Origin: Chloroflexota bacterium
Lineage (GTDB): Bacteria > Chloroflexota > Anaerolineae > J102
Length of the DNA: 24,296 nucleotides
Direction: 5' to 3'
NCBI GenBank assembly: GCA_003353825.1
Contig: PIVW01000024.1
Coordinates: 1 to 24,296, forward strand
The stretch's first letter is position 1. Every line of letters starts with the position of its first letter. The notes under the pieces were generated by a model. It had not been told where the DNA came from and did no database searches. It saw only the letters and a list, made by a program, of their open reading frames with translations. This document shows positions 1-8,468 of this stretch, piece after piece. The translations under genes and the position numbers were made by a program.

Positions 1-90
1 CTCGTGCGAATACTGCACCGTTATCCCCAGTTTGGCTGGTTTTTTGTTTCTGAAACCGTGGCATTATTCGCCGATTTTCATTTGGAATAG
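1..90 (+). CDS. possible 3' end of a gene cut by the window edge
   Basis: Reading frame 1 is open from the first base to a TAG at 88-90 and gives 29 residues ending in FVSETVALFADFHLE. The composition looks protein-like, and alternating hydrophobic residues near a C-terminus are common in Rossmann-fold methyltransferases, but no family can be assigned. Frame 2 is also open over this short distance, so this may be chance. If real, the gene would converge on the flippase gene. Bases 91-174 show nothing recognisable. Confidence 0.2.
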   Translation, partial: LVRILHRYPQFGWFFVSETVALFADFHLE

Positions 91-174
91 TGCTCCGTAG
101 TAACTTTTGCGCTACTGCGTATAATCCATTTTTGCATAGTTAAACCATGTCTGGTAATAGGGTGCAAACGCACT

Positions 175-1602
175 TCAGGATCTTTTGGCTAGCGCCCGCA
201 GCACTTGCATATCTCCCTGGTCGAAAACCCGTAGCCCCACGGCCAAGGCCCCATAAATGCTGGATCCAATCACCATAGAGATCAAGACATGAACCTCTGG
301 CAGAAAGTAGAGCACCGTGCCCATCAGTGCGGCTGCCATCGCCGAACGTACCAGACAACGGGCATCGAAGGATAGCTCGAAATTCCTGGACGCGCGCCAC
401 GACAGAATGGCGCCAAACAGATAGACGACAAGCATGCCCCAGGCCGTACCCACTGCGCCGAAAGCGACTGTCAACCCTGCCAACACCAACACACCGACCC
501 CTACCATCCCCGCGATTATGCGAAATGCTGCGCGTGGCGCATCCCCGGCCGTGAGTGTGCGACTCAATAGAATCTGGACGAAGTAGGCTAACAAAACCCA
601 ACTCAGCACCGCCAGGACATCGGCGGAAAGGGCATATACCGATCGCCGATAAAAGAGAGCGATGATCTCAGGCGCCAAGGCGGTGGCGCCCACTGCGACA
701 GGCAACAGCAGTATCAAGCCATATTGTAACGCCTTGCTTGTGGCCAGAGAGAAACGCTCTTGGGCGTTTTTATAAAGACGCGAGAGCGCAGGATAGATGG
801 CGTCTGTAAAGGAGAGAACCAGGGTCATCAAAACCCGGATAAGCTGGTAAGCGGCGTCGTAGATACCGACCGCCGCCTCGCCTGCTATGACCGACAGGAT
901 GAGGATGTCAAGGCGTTGCAAAAGTGCGTCGAAGGCAGCCATACCAAAAAAGTCGAAAGACTCAATCAACAATCGCTTGGAAAAGTTTAGATTGATGAGC
1001 GGGCGACGGATATATCTGAGCCAGATCGCCGATAGGAACACCACCAGCGCCGCCAATCCGATGCCGGCGATGCGAATTACCGCCAATGCCATGACGCCAG
1101 CCCCCGCCGACAGCAGGATCACGGCAACAACTAACTGGGCGACAGCGCTGATCACCTCGGCATAGACTAGGTACTGCATACGTTCGTGGGCCCGTAACAA
1201 GGCACCCGACACGGAGTAGAAGGTGAAAAGCGGCAAGGCCAGTACGGCCAACCACAGCATCTGTTTGGTGTCTTGGGGGTAGGGCATGAGGGTGACAATC
1301 ACGACCATGAGCGCCATCACCAGAACCGTCGTGCCCCCCTGTGCCAATAGCCCCGACCAGTAGTATTGATTCCCGGCCCCGTAATCACGGGCAACGTCAC
1401 GTGTGATAAGCCGCGGCATGCCAAACGATGCCAGCACCATAAAGATGTTGAGAAATGCCAACAGAATACTGAATTTCCCCTGCCACACTGCACCATAGAC
1501 ATTGGCGATATAAAGAATGAGTATGAACGCAAAGAGAATACGTATTCCTTGAGCGATGCTCAGGAAAAGAGTATTTCGAGCGACAGATCGGGCAGTGGAC
1601 AT
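175..1602 (-). CDS. Wzx-like polysaccharide flippase (MOP superfamily)
   Basis: The 475-residue product is an integral membrane protein with about 12-14 hydrophobic segments throughout. The N-terminus (SVARNTLFLSIAQGIRILFA) and the GMPRLITRDVARD stretch near residue 62 are typical of O-antigen/teichoic-acid flippases, which move lipid-linked oligosaccharides across the cytoplasmic membrane. Length matches the family. It is the last gene of a minus-strand set after a GT2 glycosyltransferase and a phosphohydrolase, so a role in surface glycan export fits. The gap to the GT2 stop is 76 bases and is filled with a purine-rich low-complexity repeat. No Shine-Dalgarno sequence is visible before the ATG at 1602; the leader is pyrimidine-rich, so translation initiation may be weak or unusual. 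The transported glycan cannot be inferred. Family assignment is firm. Confidence 0.88.
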   Translation of the reverse strand: MSTARSVARNTLFLSIAQGIRILFAFILILYIANVYGAVWQGKFSILLAFLNIFMVLASFGMPRLITRDVARDYGAGNQYYWSGLLAQGGTTVLVMALMVVIVTLMPYPQDTKQMLWLAVLALPLFTFYSVSGALLRAHERMQYLVYAEVISAVAQLVVAVILLSAGAGVMALAVIRIAGIGLAALVVFLSAIWLRYIRRPLINLNFSKRLLIESFDFFGMAAFDALLQRLDILILSVIAGEAAVGIYDAAYQLIRVLMTLVLSFTDAIYPALSRLYKNAQERFSLATSKALQYGLILLLPVAVGATALAPEIIALFYRRSVYALSADVLAVLSWVLLAYFVQILLSRTLTAGDAPRAAFRIIAGMVGVGVLVLAGLTVAFGAVGTAWGMLVVYLFGAILSWRASRNFELSFDARCLVRSAMAAALMGTVLYFLPEVHVLISMVIGSSIYGALAVGLRVFDQGDMQVLRALAKRS

Positions 1603-1607
1603 GGGTA

Positions 1608-1730
1608 AATAAAATTAAAAGGGGAAAGGCAAAAATCAAATTGCAAAAGGAAAGAACGTCTTCGTCAGCATCCCACTCTCAAACGACGACACTTTTGCCC
1701 TTTGCCTTTTGCGTTTTGCCTTCTAATTTT
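1608..1730. repeat. degenerate GCAAAAGG / TTTTGCC low-complexity repeat
   Basis: Two blocks, 1608-1654 (GGGGAAAGGCAAAAATC and GCAAAAGGAAAG) and 1691-1730 (TTTTGCCCTTTGCC, TTTTGCG, TTTTGCC), are made of short A/G-rich units on one strand. The second block lies inside the 3' end of the GT2 gene and encodes its tail EGKTQKAKGKS. Similar degenerate repeats are common between genes in Chloroflexota and some other phyla (from memory; not searched). Confidence 0.5.
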
Positions 1731-2710
1731 TCTGCCGGACGCACCATACGCCTGAGGCTGGTTTTCAGACAGGCTACCCACAGATCTCGCAGTTCTGCAT
1801 GAACAGGGTTACACCAACGCAGAAAATAGAATTCGTACAGAAGATAGCGTAACAAAAACCCAAAGGCGCTGAAAAAATGCATAACAGCCACCTGCACCGA
1901 GCCGTAACGTGAGCGCAGGTCCATGTCTAGCGAATCGACATTGTGGGCGTAAAAGTCGGCCCCATGTTGCCGCGAACTGCCACCTATGTGATGGGTGACC
2001 GAAACCGCAGGATAACAGACAACTTGAAAACCGGCTGTGCGCATGCGCCGGCACCACTCCACATCTTCCGAATACATGAAGTAGCGTTCGTCCAAGGGGC
2101 CGGCTTGTGCGACCGCCTCCTGCCGGACCAGCATGCACGCACCCGAAATCCAATCTACGGCAATGGGTGTTGTCTGTGCGTAGAGAGAGCGGGGCAGCCA
2201 GAGACCACGTAGGCGCCGTGGCCATATGCGGTAGAGAAAGCTGGCGAAGTTAAAGATCGTGGCCGGTGAGGGATCATAGCCGGCAGCGCCCCCCTGCACC
2301 TTGCCCCCCTTCCCCTGCAAACGGGGCCCCACCACACCCACATCAGCATGATCATCCATGAAGGCGATCAAGGTCGTGAGTGCTGTCGGTGGTAACTCAG
2401 TGTCCGGGTTGAGCAACAGCAGGTATCGGCCACGCGCTCGCTTGATACCCTGATTATTGGCAGCAGCAAAACCTAAGTTCTCGGCATTGGCTATGACGTG
2501 AAGCTGCGGATATCCTTCGCTCACGATTTGCAATGAGGCGTCGCTGGAGGCGTTATCGACAAACCATACTTCTGTATCAATATCCTTGCAAGCGGCCAAC
2601 AAAGAATCGAGTGCTGCCGGCAGGTAGGCGTCTGCGTTCCAGTTGACGACAATGACAGACAAAGCAAATTCGAATTTGGGATTTCGGATTTCGAATTGCT
2701 CGTCACTCAC
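1679..2710 (-). CDS. family 2 glycosyltransferase
   Basis: The 343-residue protein has the GT-A fold signatures of family 2: a first strand LSVIVVNWN at residues 17-25, VDNASSD at 51-57 binding the nucleotide sugar, and a DxD-like NPDTE at 101-105. A later SEDVEWCRRMRTAGF motif holds the ED of the catalytic region. It resembles rhamnosyltransferase-type GT2 enzymes that build surface polysaccharides at the inner face of the membrane. A hydrophobic stretch near residues 283-300 may associate with the membrane. The start is GTG at 2710, 15 bases after the phosphohydrolase stop, with AAGGAG 11 bases upstream, so the two genes are likely one operon. The first 15 residues (EQFEIRNPKFEF) and last residues (EGKTQKAKGKS) are translated intergenic repeats rather than conserved sequence. 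Donor and acceptor are unknown. Confidence 0.88.
   Translation of the reverse strand: MSDEQFEIRNPKFEFALSVIVVNWNADAYLPAALDSLLAACKDIDTEVWFVDNASSDASLQIVSEGYPQLHVIANAENLGFAAANNQGIKRARGRYLLLLNPDTELPPTALTTLIAFMDDHADVGVVGPRLQGKGGKVQGGAAGYDPSPATIFNFASFLYRIWPRRLRGLWLPRSLYAQTTPIAVDWISGACMLVRQEAVAQAGPLDERYFMYSEDVEWCRRMRTAGFQVVCYPAVSVTHHIGGSSRQHGADFYAHNVDSLDMDLRSRYGSVQVAVMHFFSAFGFLLRYLLYEFYFLRWCNPVHAELRDLWVACLKTSLRRMVRPAEKLEGKTQKAKGKSVVV
2665..2698. repeat. AATTCGAATTTGGGATTTCGG-type intergenic repeat, translated
   Basis: The stretch is built from repeated TTCGAATT and GGATTTCGGATTTCG units. Read on the minus strand it encodes FEIRNPKFEF at the N-terminus of the GT2 protein. I recall this peptide as a frequent contaminant-like extension in proteins from Planctomycetes, Chloroflexota and relatives, reflecting a widespread short repeat. 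That recollection was not checked by search. Confidence 0.5.
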
Positions 2711-2725
2711 TGTCTCTTTTGCTCC

Positions 2726-4441
2726 TTAAGCGACATAACCAAGGCCCTGGAGCCTGGCCCGGATTTCTTCTTCGTCCTCAGCGCTGAGATCCGAATCGGG
2801 ACCACTGCTGATGTCTCGATCATCCTTCTCATAACGGAGCGGGCGTGTAGCGATTTCGGAAACAAACGCCTCGGCCAGAACCCGACCATCCATCGCTCGT
2901 GGAATGGGTACATCCAGCAGGTGTAGAATAGTCGGCGCCAGATCGATCAAGTTTGCATCGTTTAAGCGCGTATCATCTCGAACCCCATGGCCATAAAGGA
3001 TGCACATGCCTTCGATGATGTGGGTGCCGGTCTGATCCAGCGCATAGGCGGCGCCATGGCGGCCAAACTTCTGTTTGTGTCCGAAGATCGGGCCATTGGG
3101 TAGATTGTCATAATCTTTCGTCGCCAGATATTTGTCATCCTTCCATCGAATCAGCAGATCGGGCGCCCGTTCGATCAGATCGCCCGTATAGAGGTCCTCG
3201 CGGCGCATGACATCCACCACCATATGCTCTCCGCTATCGGGGTCGCGCAGTTCGTATAGCGCTGCGGTGATATCGGCGATGACCTGATCAACATCATCTG
3301 CATCGATCACACCCTGAGGATCTCGCCCTTTGATGTTGAGATTGATGTTGCCCAGATTACCGGTATTATAGGCGACGGTCTGTGACCAATCCAGATCAGC
3401 CTTGTCGATAAAAGTTTCGACCGCGGCGTGAGCGCCTGTAAAACGCTTGAGAAATCCCTTGGCCCCCACGGGTAGAAAGCGCTGGGCGAGATAGATCGTC
3501 TGTTTGACTCCGCCTTTGGCCACATGCCTGACCCGATCAACCAGTGTTAGATCCGATCCATGTTTCAGGCTCAACCAACCGTGCTGAGCCAGCCATCGAT
3601 CCAAATAGACCGTCTTTTCGATAGGGCCGGCGCCATGATCTGACATCACAATCAATGTGACATCTTCGGGCAGCGCCTCGACAAGGACGCCTAAGTGGGC
3701 ATCGATCCGCCGATATACCTGCAGGATAGCATCGTGATTGGGCTGGTCGGGATCAGACATCAGGCGCCAGGAACAGTGCTGAATGGCATCGGTCTCCATC
3801 TCCACCCACATATAAAAATCCAAACGCTCTCTCTCGATGGTTCGGTGTAACAGCTCAAACCGTTTATCCACCCCTTGCAACGTCTCTTTGAGATATTGTC
3901 CGTGCGGTTTGCCCACCGTGCTCACGGCGATGAAGTGCACATCGTTGACTTCAGCTTTCAGGGCAGGAGGGAAGGTATAAGCTGAATCAAGACCCGGAGT
4001 ATCCAGACCGGAGATCAGAAAGCCATTGACTGGTTCCGGCGGAAAGGTCATGGGCACATTGACAACCCCCACCTTGCGTCCGGCATCCGAGAGAATACGC
4101 CATAAGCTGCGCCCGGCCCGGCGAGCGGCGTTGGTCAATTCCTGATCATAGGTGCCGGGGATGCGACGCGAGAAGTCGAATACACCATGTTTGCCGGGAT
4201 TAAGGCCGGTGAGGAAACTGGACCAGGCCACGGCGGTGAGAAACTGGATGGTGGAGCGCAGTTCACCCCAGGCGCCGCCTGCCTGCAATTTCGCTAACGT
4301 GGGCAGGTGTCCCTGATCGATCCAGGGTTGCAGCAGCGTCCAGGGCACGCCGTCGAGTCCGATGACCCAGACGCGGGGTCGCTGACGGGGTCGCTGACGG
4401 GGTCGCTGATATGAAGAAGCGTTTTTCTTAGAGGAAGTCAT
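2726..4441 (-). CDS. alkaline-phosphatase-superfamily phosphodiesterase/phosphohydrolase
   Basis: The 571-residue product belongs to the type I phosphodiesterase/nucleotide pyrophosphatase branch of the AP superfamily. Metal and catalytic elements are visible: VIGLDG with Asp30, the FLTAVAWSSFLTG segment with the likely nucleophile Thr69, NPGKHGVFDF at 81-90, TDAIQH in the middle, MSDHGAGP, and a late TGTHIIEG motif. Such enzymes hydrolyse phosphate mono- or diesters using two metal ions; the substrate here is unknown. No signal peptide is seen, so a cytoplasmic location is likely, which is usual for this subgroup. Residues 11-24 are a (RPRQ)n run from a 12-bp tandem DNA repeat. It is the first gene of the glycan block, 15 bases before the GT2 gene. 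No good ribosome binding site precedes the ATG. Confidence 0.85.
   Translation of the reverse strand: MTSSKKNASSYQRPRQRPRQRPRVWVIGLDGVPWTLLQPWIDQGHLPTLAKLQAGGAWGELRSTIQFLTAVAWSSFLTGLNPGKHGVFDFSRRIPGTYDQELTNAARRAGRSLWRILSDAGRKVGVVNVPMTFPPEPVNGFLISGLDTPGLDSAYTFPPALKAEVNDVHFIAVSTVGKPHGQYLKETLQGVDKRFELLHRTIERERLDFYMWVEMETDAIQHCSWRLMSDPDQPNHDAILQVYRRIDAHLGVLVEALPEDVTLIVMSDHGAGPIEKTVYLDRWLAQHGWLSLKHGSDLTLVDRVRHVAKGGVKQTIYLAQRFLPVGAKGFLKRFTGAHAAVETFIDKADLDWSQTVAYNTGNLGNINLNIKGRDPQGVIDADDVDQVIADITAALYELRDPDSGEHMVVDVMRREDLYTGDLIERAPDLLIRWKDDKYLATKDYDNLPNGPIFGHKQKFGRHGAAYALDQTGTHIIEGMCILYGHGVRDDTRLNDANLIDLAPTILHLLDVPIPRAMDGRVLAEAFVSEIATRPLRYEKDDRDISSGPDSDLSAEDEEEIRARLQGLGYVA
4375..4410. repeat. three 12-bp tandem repeats inside the phosphohydrolase gene
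   Basis: The unit GGGGTCGCTGAC occurs three times in a row, the last with one base changed at its end (GAT for GAC). In the gene it encodes RPRQRPRQRPR just before the first core strand. As 12 is a multiple of three, copy number can change without breaking the frame. Confidence 0.9.
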
Positions 4442-4608
4442 ACGGGAAAGTGCTTTGCACGAAGGCTACATCTTACTCACGTCACAATGGAGTGAATTGT
4501 CCGGAGTCAAAAAAAAACTGGTTTAAGACAGCCGTGCATGGTAGCATGGCGGCTCTAGCGAGGCAAAACGACCTATACCCTTTGACAACACTTGAATGGG
4601 TGCAGGGG

Positions 4609-4617
4609 TGTTATAAT
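4609..4617 (+). promoter_or_regulatory. extended -10 promoter for the EamA pair
   Basis: TG-T-TATAAT at 4609-4617 is a consensus extended -10 element. A TTGACA at 4582-4587 is present but 24 bases away, too far for a standard sigma-70 spacer, so the TG extension probably carries recognition. The transcript would start near 4624, about 57 bases before the GTG start at 4681. The rest of the divergent region 4442-4680 holds no recognisable gene. Confidence 0.5.
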
Positions 4618-4680
4618 GTCGATCTTTCACCACTGGCATCCTGACATCCAGACCGATCAACTCACCTGTCTCATCAAATC

Positions 4681-5643
4681 GTGACATCCCCCCCTTCTCA
4701 TATCAACGCTGCCCCCACGGTCTGGATCTATCTCTGGCTGGGTTTGATCGGACAATTCATCTGGGGGAGCTATCCAGTCTTCGCCAAACGCGCTGTTGCC
4801 GAGGTGCCGAAATTCTCATTGCTGTTCTTTGCTTCGGTGGCGGCAACACTACTGGGGATGGTGCTATTACGTCGTGGCAACCGCATCGAGTGGTCGCAAG
4901 CTCGGCGGACCGTGCGGCAATCCCGAGTTTTATGGTTGTTGGCCGTTTTCGTGGTGGCGCGCTCGGTCTCGAATATCATCGCTGTAGAACTCACACGTGC
5001 GACCTGGGTGCAATTGATCTACATCCTCGCCCCTTTTGGCGTTGCCTTTCTGGGCACGTGGTTTTTTAGCGAACACACACCACCTTACACCTATCGGGCG
5101 CTGATCCTGGCGACCCTGGGTTCTGCGTTGCTGCTGGTGCAAGATTGGTCCGACCTGGCATCTGGCTTTACCGCAAGTGATGTTCTGGGCTTGACCATTG
5201 CCGTGTTATCGACCCTGGCCTTGGCGACCTATTACCAGCTAGTGCGGCGCAGCCACGTGGGTAATGTTTCGACAGGGCTGATCATGGTGCAACAGGGCGC
5301 CGCTATGGCGCTCACCTTTCTGTTCTTGTCGTGGAACACGGGTGAGGATTGGGCTGCCTGGCGGTCTGTAAGTACGGGAGGTTGGTTGGCAGCGCTGGCA
5401 GTGATCTTCCTGGTGCAAGTGGGCGGTAATTGGCTGCAGATCACAGCGCTGAGCGGCGCCAGCCCGACCTTGGTGACGAGTATGATGCCGCTGCGTTTGA
5501 TCTCGGCCTTGATCCTGGGTTGGTTCATCCTCGGGGAGCAGTTGACGTCAAGCAGCCAGTGGCTGGGCGCCGTGTTGGTGGTGGGAACGATGACCATCTA
5601 TCTGTGGCTGCAACGGCGGGCCCATAGCGTTACAACCACTTGA
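4681..5643 (+). CDS. EamA/DMT-family transporter (first of tandem pair)
   Basis: The 320-residue protein shows about ten transmembrane helices in two halves, the layout of the drug/metabolite transporter EamA family, which exports small metabolites. The helix-1 motif GSYPVFAKRAVAEVP is shared almost exactly with the next gene, and the C-terminal half carries the usual LGEQLTSSSQWLGAVLVVGT signature. The start is GTG at 4681; there is no clear Shine-Dalgarno sequence, and the next in-frame Met is only at about residue 60, inside the membrane core. The stop TGA at 5641-5643 shares its last A with the ATG of the following gene, so the two are translationally coupled. The substrate cannot be told from sequence. 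The two products could act as a heterodimer, as some paired small multidrug transporters do, but that is speculation for ten-helix EamA proteins. Confidence 0.87.
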   Translation: MTSPPSHINAAPTVWIYLWLGLIGQFIWGSYPVFAKRAVAEVPKFSLLFFASVAATLLGMVLLRRGNRIEWSQARRTVRQSRVLWLLAVFVVARSVSNIIAVELTRATWVQLIYILAPFGVAFLGTWFFSEHTPPYTYRALILATLGSALLLVQDWSDLASGFTASDVLGLTIAVLSTLALATYYQLVRRSHVGNVSTGLIMVQQGAAMALTFLFLSWNTGEDWAAWRSVSTGGWLAALAVIFLVQVGGNWLQITALSGASPTLVTSMMPLRLISALILGWFILGEQLTSSSQWLGAVLVVGTMTIYLWLQRRAHSVTTT

Positions 5644-6590
5644 TGGATAGCACACAATCACGCGCCATCCCTGCACCGTCGATCTGGCCCTATGTTTGGG
5701 CAGGGATGTTGGCGCATCTCTTTATCGGCAGCTATCCGGTTTTCGCCAAGCGTGCCGTGGCCGAAGTCCCGACATTTTCTCTGTTACTCATCGCATCCAT
5801 TGCCATTGCCGTGGTCGCAGTTGGTTTGATGAGATGGCGCGAACGGGTCACTTGGCGCCACGCTGTCAATACACTTAAGACAGAACGTATTCTCTGGGTT
5901 TTCACTGCGGTCATCGCTTTGCGGGCGGTGACCAACATCATTTCGATCACACTCACTAAAGCGATCTGGGTATCGCTGATCAACATCCTTGCGCCCTTTC
6001 CCGTAGCCTTGCTTGGTGTCTGGGTGTTCGGCCAGGCCACGCCACCTTATACCTACCGCGCCCTCGTGATCTCGACCCTTGGTGCTGTGCTCATGCTGGC
6101 GCCCGACTGGTCAGATATCGGCGGTGACATGACCAGGACGGATATTCTGGGCCTGGCTCTGGCTACCCTTTCGATGCTTGGCTTTGCTTTATACTACCAG
6201 TTGATACGCCGTAGCCATGTCAAAAGCACGACCAGTGGTCAGATCATGTTTCAACAAGGCCTGGCCATGACCGTATCCTTTCTGATTCTGACACTGGTTA
6301 CAGGGGAAGAGTGGAGTGTCTGGGGTTCCGTTTCCACAGGAGGTTGGCTGGCGGTGCTGGCTGTTATCTTTATCGTGCAGGTGGGTGGTAATCTCTTGCA
6401 GATTTTTGCAGTCAGGGGTGTCACGCCGGCACTCATCACCAGCTTCATGGCTTTACGATTCGTCTCGGCGCTTGCGCTGGCCGGATTGATCCTGGGAGAA
6501 CGGTTAGTGTCGCCAACACAATGGTTGGGTGTGATCCTGGTGGTGGGGACGGTGACGATCTATTTGTGGATGCAGCGGGTTAGAGCATAA
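5643..6590 (+). CDS. EamA/DMT-family transporter (second of tandem pair)
   Basis: This 315-residue paralogue of the preceding protein shares the opening GSYPVFAKRAVAEVP motif, the ILAPF(G/P)VA segment, the STGGWLA(A/V)LAVIF segment and the C-terminal LGVILVVGTVTIYLW helix. The start is placed at ATG 5643, which overlaps the previous stop in a TGATG arrangement; a TTG three bases upstream is possible but less likely. Ten hydrophobic helices are expected, in the cytoplasmic membrane. The pair clearly arose by tandem duplication followed by substantial divergence. A perfect 14-bp inverted repeat 22 bases after the stop probably ends the transcript. Function beyond small-molecule export is unknown. 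Confidence 0.87.
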   Translation: MDSTQSRAIPAPSIWPYVWAGMLAHLFIGSYPVFAKRAVAEVPTFSLLLIASIAIAVVAVGLMRWRERVTWRHAVNTLKTERILWVFTAVIALRAVTNIISITLTKAIWVSLINILAPFPVALLGVWVFGQATPPYTYRALVISTLGAVLMLAPDWSDIGGDMTRTDILGLALATLSMLGFALYYQLIRRSHVKSTTSGQIMFQQGLAMTVSFLILTLVTGEEWSVWGSVSTGGWLAVLAVIFIVQVGGNLLQIFAVRGVTPALITSFMALRFVSALALAGLILGERLVSPTQWLGVILVVGTVTIYLWMQRVRA

Positions 6591-6612
6591 TGAAATTCGT
6601 TCTGTCTCCAAA

Positions 6613-6651
6613 TCAAACGGCCGGTCAACATCGTGCCGACCGGCCGTTTGA
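6613..6651. terminator. 14-bp perfect hairpin between convergent genes
   Basis: TCAAACGGCCGGTC at 6613-6626 pairs perfectly with GACCGGCCGTTTGA at 6638-6651 around an 11-base loop. It sits between the end of the second EamA gene and the end of metG, as expected for a shared terminator. The T tract is short (TTT within the stem), so it is not a textbook intrinsic terminator, but the stem is very GC-rich. Confidence 0.7.
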
Positions 6652-6680
6652 CGCGTAAATCACTCAGGTGTCATTGTGGG

Positions 6681-8468
6681 CTATCCCGACTTGGCAAGAT
6701 GAGCCACCAGGCGCTCGCGCTCCTCTTCGATAATGCTGTCGTCGAGTTTCTTGTAGAGAGCTTTTGGCTTGTTCAGTGCCTGGCCTGGCGGTAGTGTCTG
6801 TGGTTCCCAACGAGCCTGAATCTCGGCCCCTTTGTAACGCAGTACGGGCCGCGTACCCCGGGCATCGCTGACCTCGTCGATGTAGAGGTTTCCGAAGATA
6901 TCGCCCTCATAGCCCAGGTAGCCATGAAGCTGTTGGGTTGTAAAGGGCAAGAAGGGGTTGAGCAAAACCTTGAGCCGGTCGATGACCTGGAGGGCGACGT
7001 AAATGGTCGTGCCTGCAGCGGCCGGCTCCGTCTTGATCTGTGTCCAGGGGGCTTTTTCGTTGAGATAACGATTGGCGCTGTGGGCCAGTTCCATCGCCCG
7101 CGTGAGGGCGATTTTCAGGCGGACGGCATCCAATTCGGCGCCAACCCGCTCGAAGGCTGCTTCCGATTCGGCCAGCAATGCCTGATCGATCTCGTCGAAG
7201 GAGCCGGGTTCGGGCACGGCGCCATCAAAGCGCTTGTAGGCAAAGCCCAACACGCGATTGACCAGGTTACCCCAGGTCGCGACCAGTTCCTCATTGTTGC
7301 GGCGCAGGAACTCCTCCCAGGTGAAATTGACATCCCGGGTTTCGGGCGCATTGATGGTCAGAGCATAGCGCAAAGGGTCGGGATCGTAGCGGGAGAGAAA
7401 ATCGGGCAGGCCGATCGTCCAGCGACGGCTGGTGCTGATCTTTTTATCCTCGATATTGAGGTATTCGTTGGCGGGCACATCGTACGGCAAGTTCAGACCG
7501 CGGCCATCGGCAACGAGCATGGCCGGCCAGATGATGCTATGGAAGGGGATGTTGTCTTTGCCGATAAAATACAGGGATTTGACTTCGGGATCGAACCACC
7601 ATTCACGCCAGGTATCGGCTTCGCCATCCAGCGCAAAGACCTCACGGGTAGCGCTCAGGTAGCCCTGCACTGCATCGTACCAGACATAGATGACTTTGTC
7701 GTCAAAGCCCTCGACCGGGATGCTGATGCCCCAATCGATGTCACGGGTAATGGCGCGGCCACGTAATTCGCCACTTTCGGCCTGCTGTTTGGCGTAATTG
7801 TAAACGGCATGTCGCCAATGCGACTTGTTGCCATCATTGAGCCATTGGGCCAGATCAGGGCTGGCTTTGCCCAAATCGAAGAAGAAGTGCTCTGTTTCTC
7901 GAACTTCGATCTGGCTCCGCCCACAGATCTTGCAGCGGGGGCTGATCAATTCGACCGCGTCGAAGATATTGCCGCAGTTATCACATTGGTCGCCGCGGGC
8001 GTCGGCGTAACCGCAGATAGGGCAGGCGCCCTCGATGTAACGATCGGCCAGGAAGCGCTGGTCGACCAGGCAGTAAGGCTGGCTCTGGGTGTCACGGTAG
8101 AGGTAGCCATTTTCCAGGTGGTTGAGGAATAGCTCGTGGGTGACATTCCAGTGGTTTTCGGTGTCTGTGTGGGTGAACAGATCGAAGCTCAGGCCCAGGT
8201 CTTTGAAGGCTTGCACAAAGCGGGCGTGATAGTGGGCTACCATCTCGGCATTGCTGATACCTTCCGCAGCGGCCGCCACTGTGACCGGGGTGCCATGGGT
8301 ATCCGATCCCGACACCATGCGCACTTCGTTGCCGCGCAAACGCTGGTAACGGGCGTAGATATCAGGGGGCAGGTAGGCGCCTGCCACATGGCCGAGATGC
8401 CTGTCGCCGCTGGCGTAGGGCCAGGCGACGCATACGAGGTATTTTCTAGGATGACTGTCGTTGGGCAT
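6681..8468 (-). CDS. metG: methionyl-tRNA synthetase
   Basis: The 595-residue enzyme charges tRNA-Met with methionine in the cytoplasm. The class I HIGH motif is HLGH at residues 24-27 after the WPYASGDRH segment, and the KMSKS loop is KISTS at 343-347. Between them the connective domain carries four CxxC pairs (CPIC, CDNC, CKIC and a partner at about residues 149-185), the two-zinc-knuckle arrangement. The helical anticodon-binding domain follows, and there is no C-terminal EMAP-II-like tRNA-binding domain, which many bacterial MetRS have. The start ATG has AAGGAG eight bases upstream. A sigma-70-like promoter lies about 250 bases upstream with a structured leader between. The Lys-to-Thr change in the loop (KISTS for KISKS) occurs in other MetRS lineages and need not affect function. 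Confidence 0.96.
   Translation of the reverse strand: MPNDSHPRKYLVCVAWPYASGDRHLGHVAGAYLPPDIYARYQRLRGNEVRMVSGSDTHGTPVTVAAAAEGISNAEMVAHYHARFVQAFKDLGLSFDLFTHTDTENHWNVTHELFLNHLENGYLYRDTQSQPYCLVDQRFLADRYIEGACPICGYADARGDQCDNCGNIFDAVELISPRCKICGRSQIEVRETEHFFFDLGKASPDLAQWLNDGNKSHWRHAVYNYAKQQAESGELRGRAITRDIDWGISIPVEGFDDKVIYVWYDAVQGYLSATREVFALDGEADTWREWWFDPEVKSLYFIGKDNIPFHSIIWPAMLVADGRGLNLPYDVPANEYLNIEDKKISTSRRWTIGLPDFLSRYDPDPLRYALTINAPETRDVNFTWEEFLRRNNEELVATWGNLVNRVLGFAYKRFDGAVPEPGSFDEIDQALLAESEAAFERVGAELDAVRLKIALTRAMELAHSANRYLNEKAPWTQIKTEPAAAGTTIYVALQVIDRLKVLLNPFLPFTTQQLHGYLGYEGDIFGNLYIDEVSDARGTRPVLRYKGAEIQARWEPQTLPPGQALNKPKALYKKLDDSIIEEERERLVAHLAKSG

Noticed and set aside
4450..4644. 64-residue plus-strand ORF in the intergenic region
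   Set aside because: No ribosome binding site or protein-like pattern, and it runs through the predicted EamA promoter.
4616..4684. 22-codon ORF whose TGA overlaps the GTG start of the first EamA gene, like a leader peptide
   Set aside because: Its ATG overlaps the TATAAT element, so the transcript from that promoter would start downstream of the ATG; there is no ribosome binding site.
6924..7766. 280-residue plus-strand ORF inside metG
   Set aside because: It is antisense to the well-supported metG gene, has no recognisable motif or ribosome binding site, and reflects the codon bias of the opposite strand.
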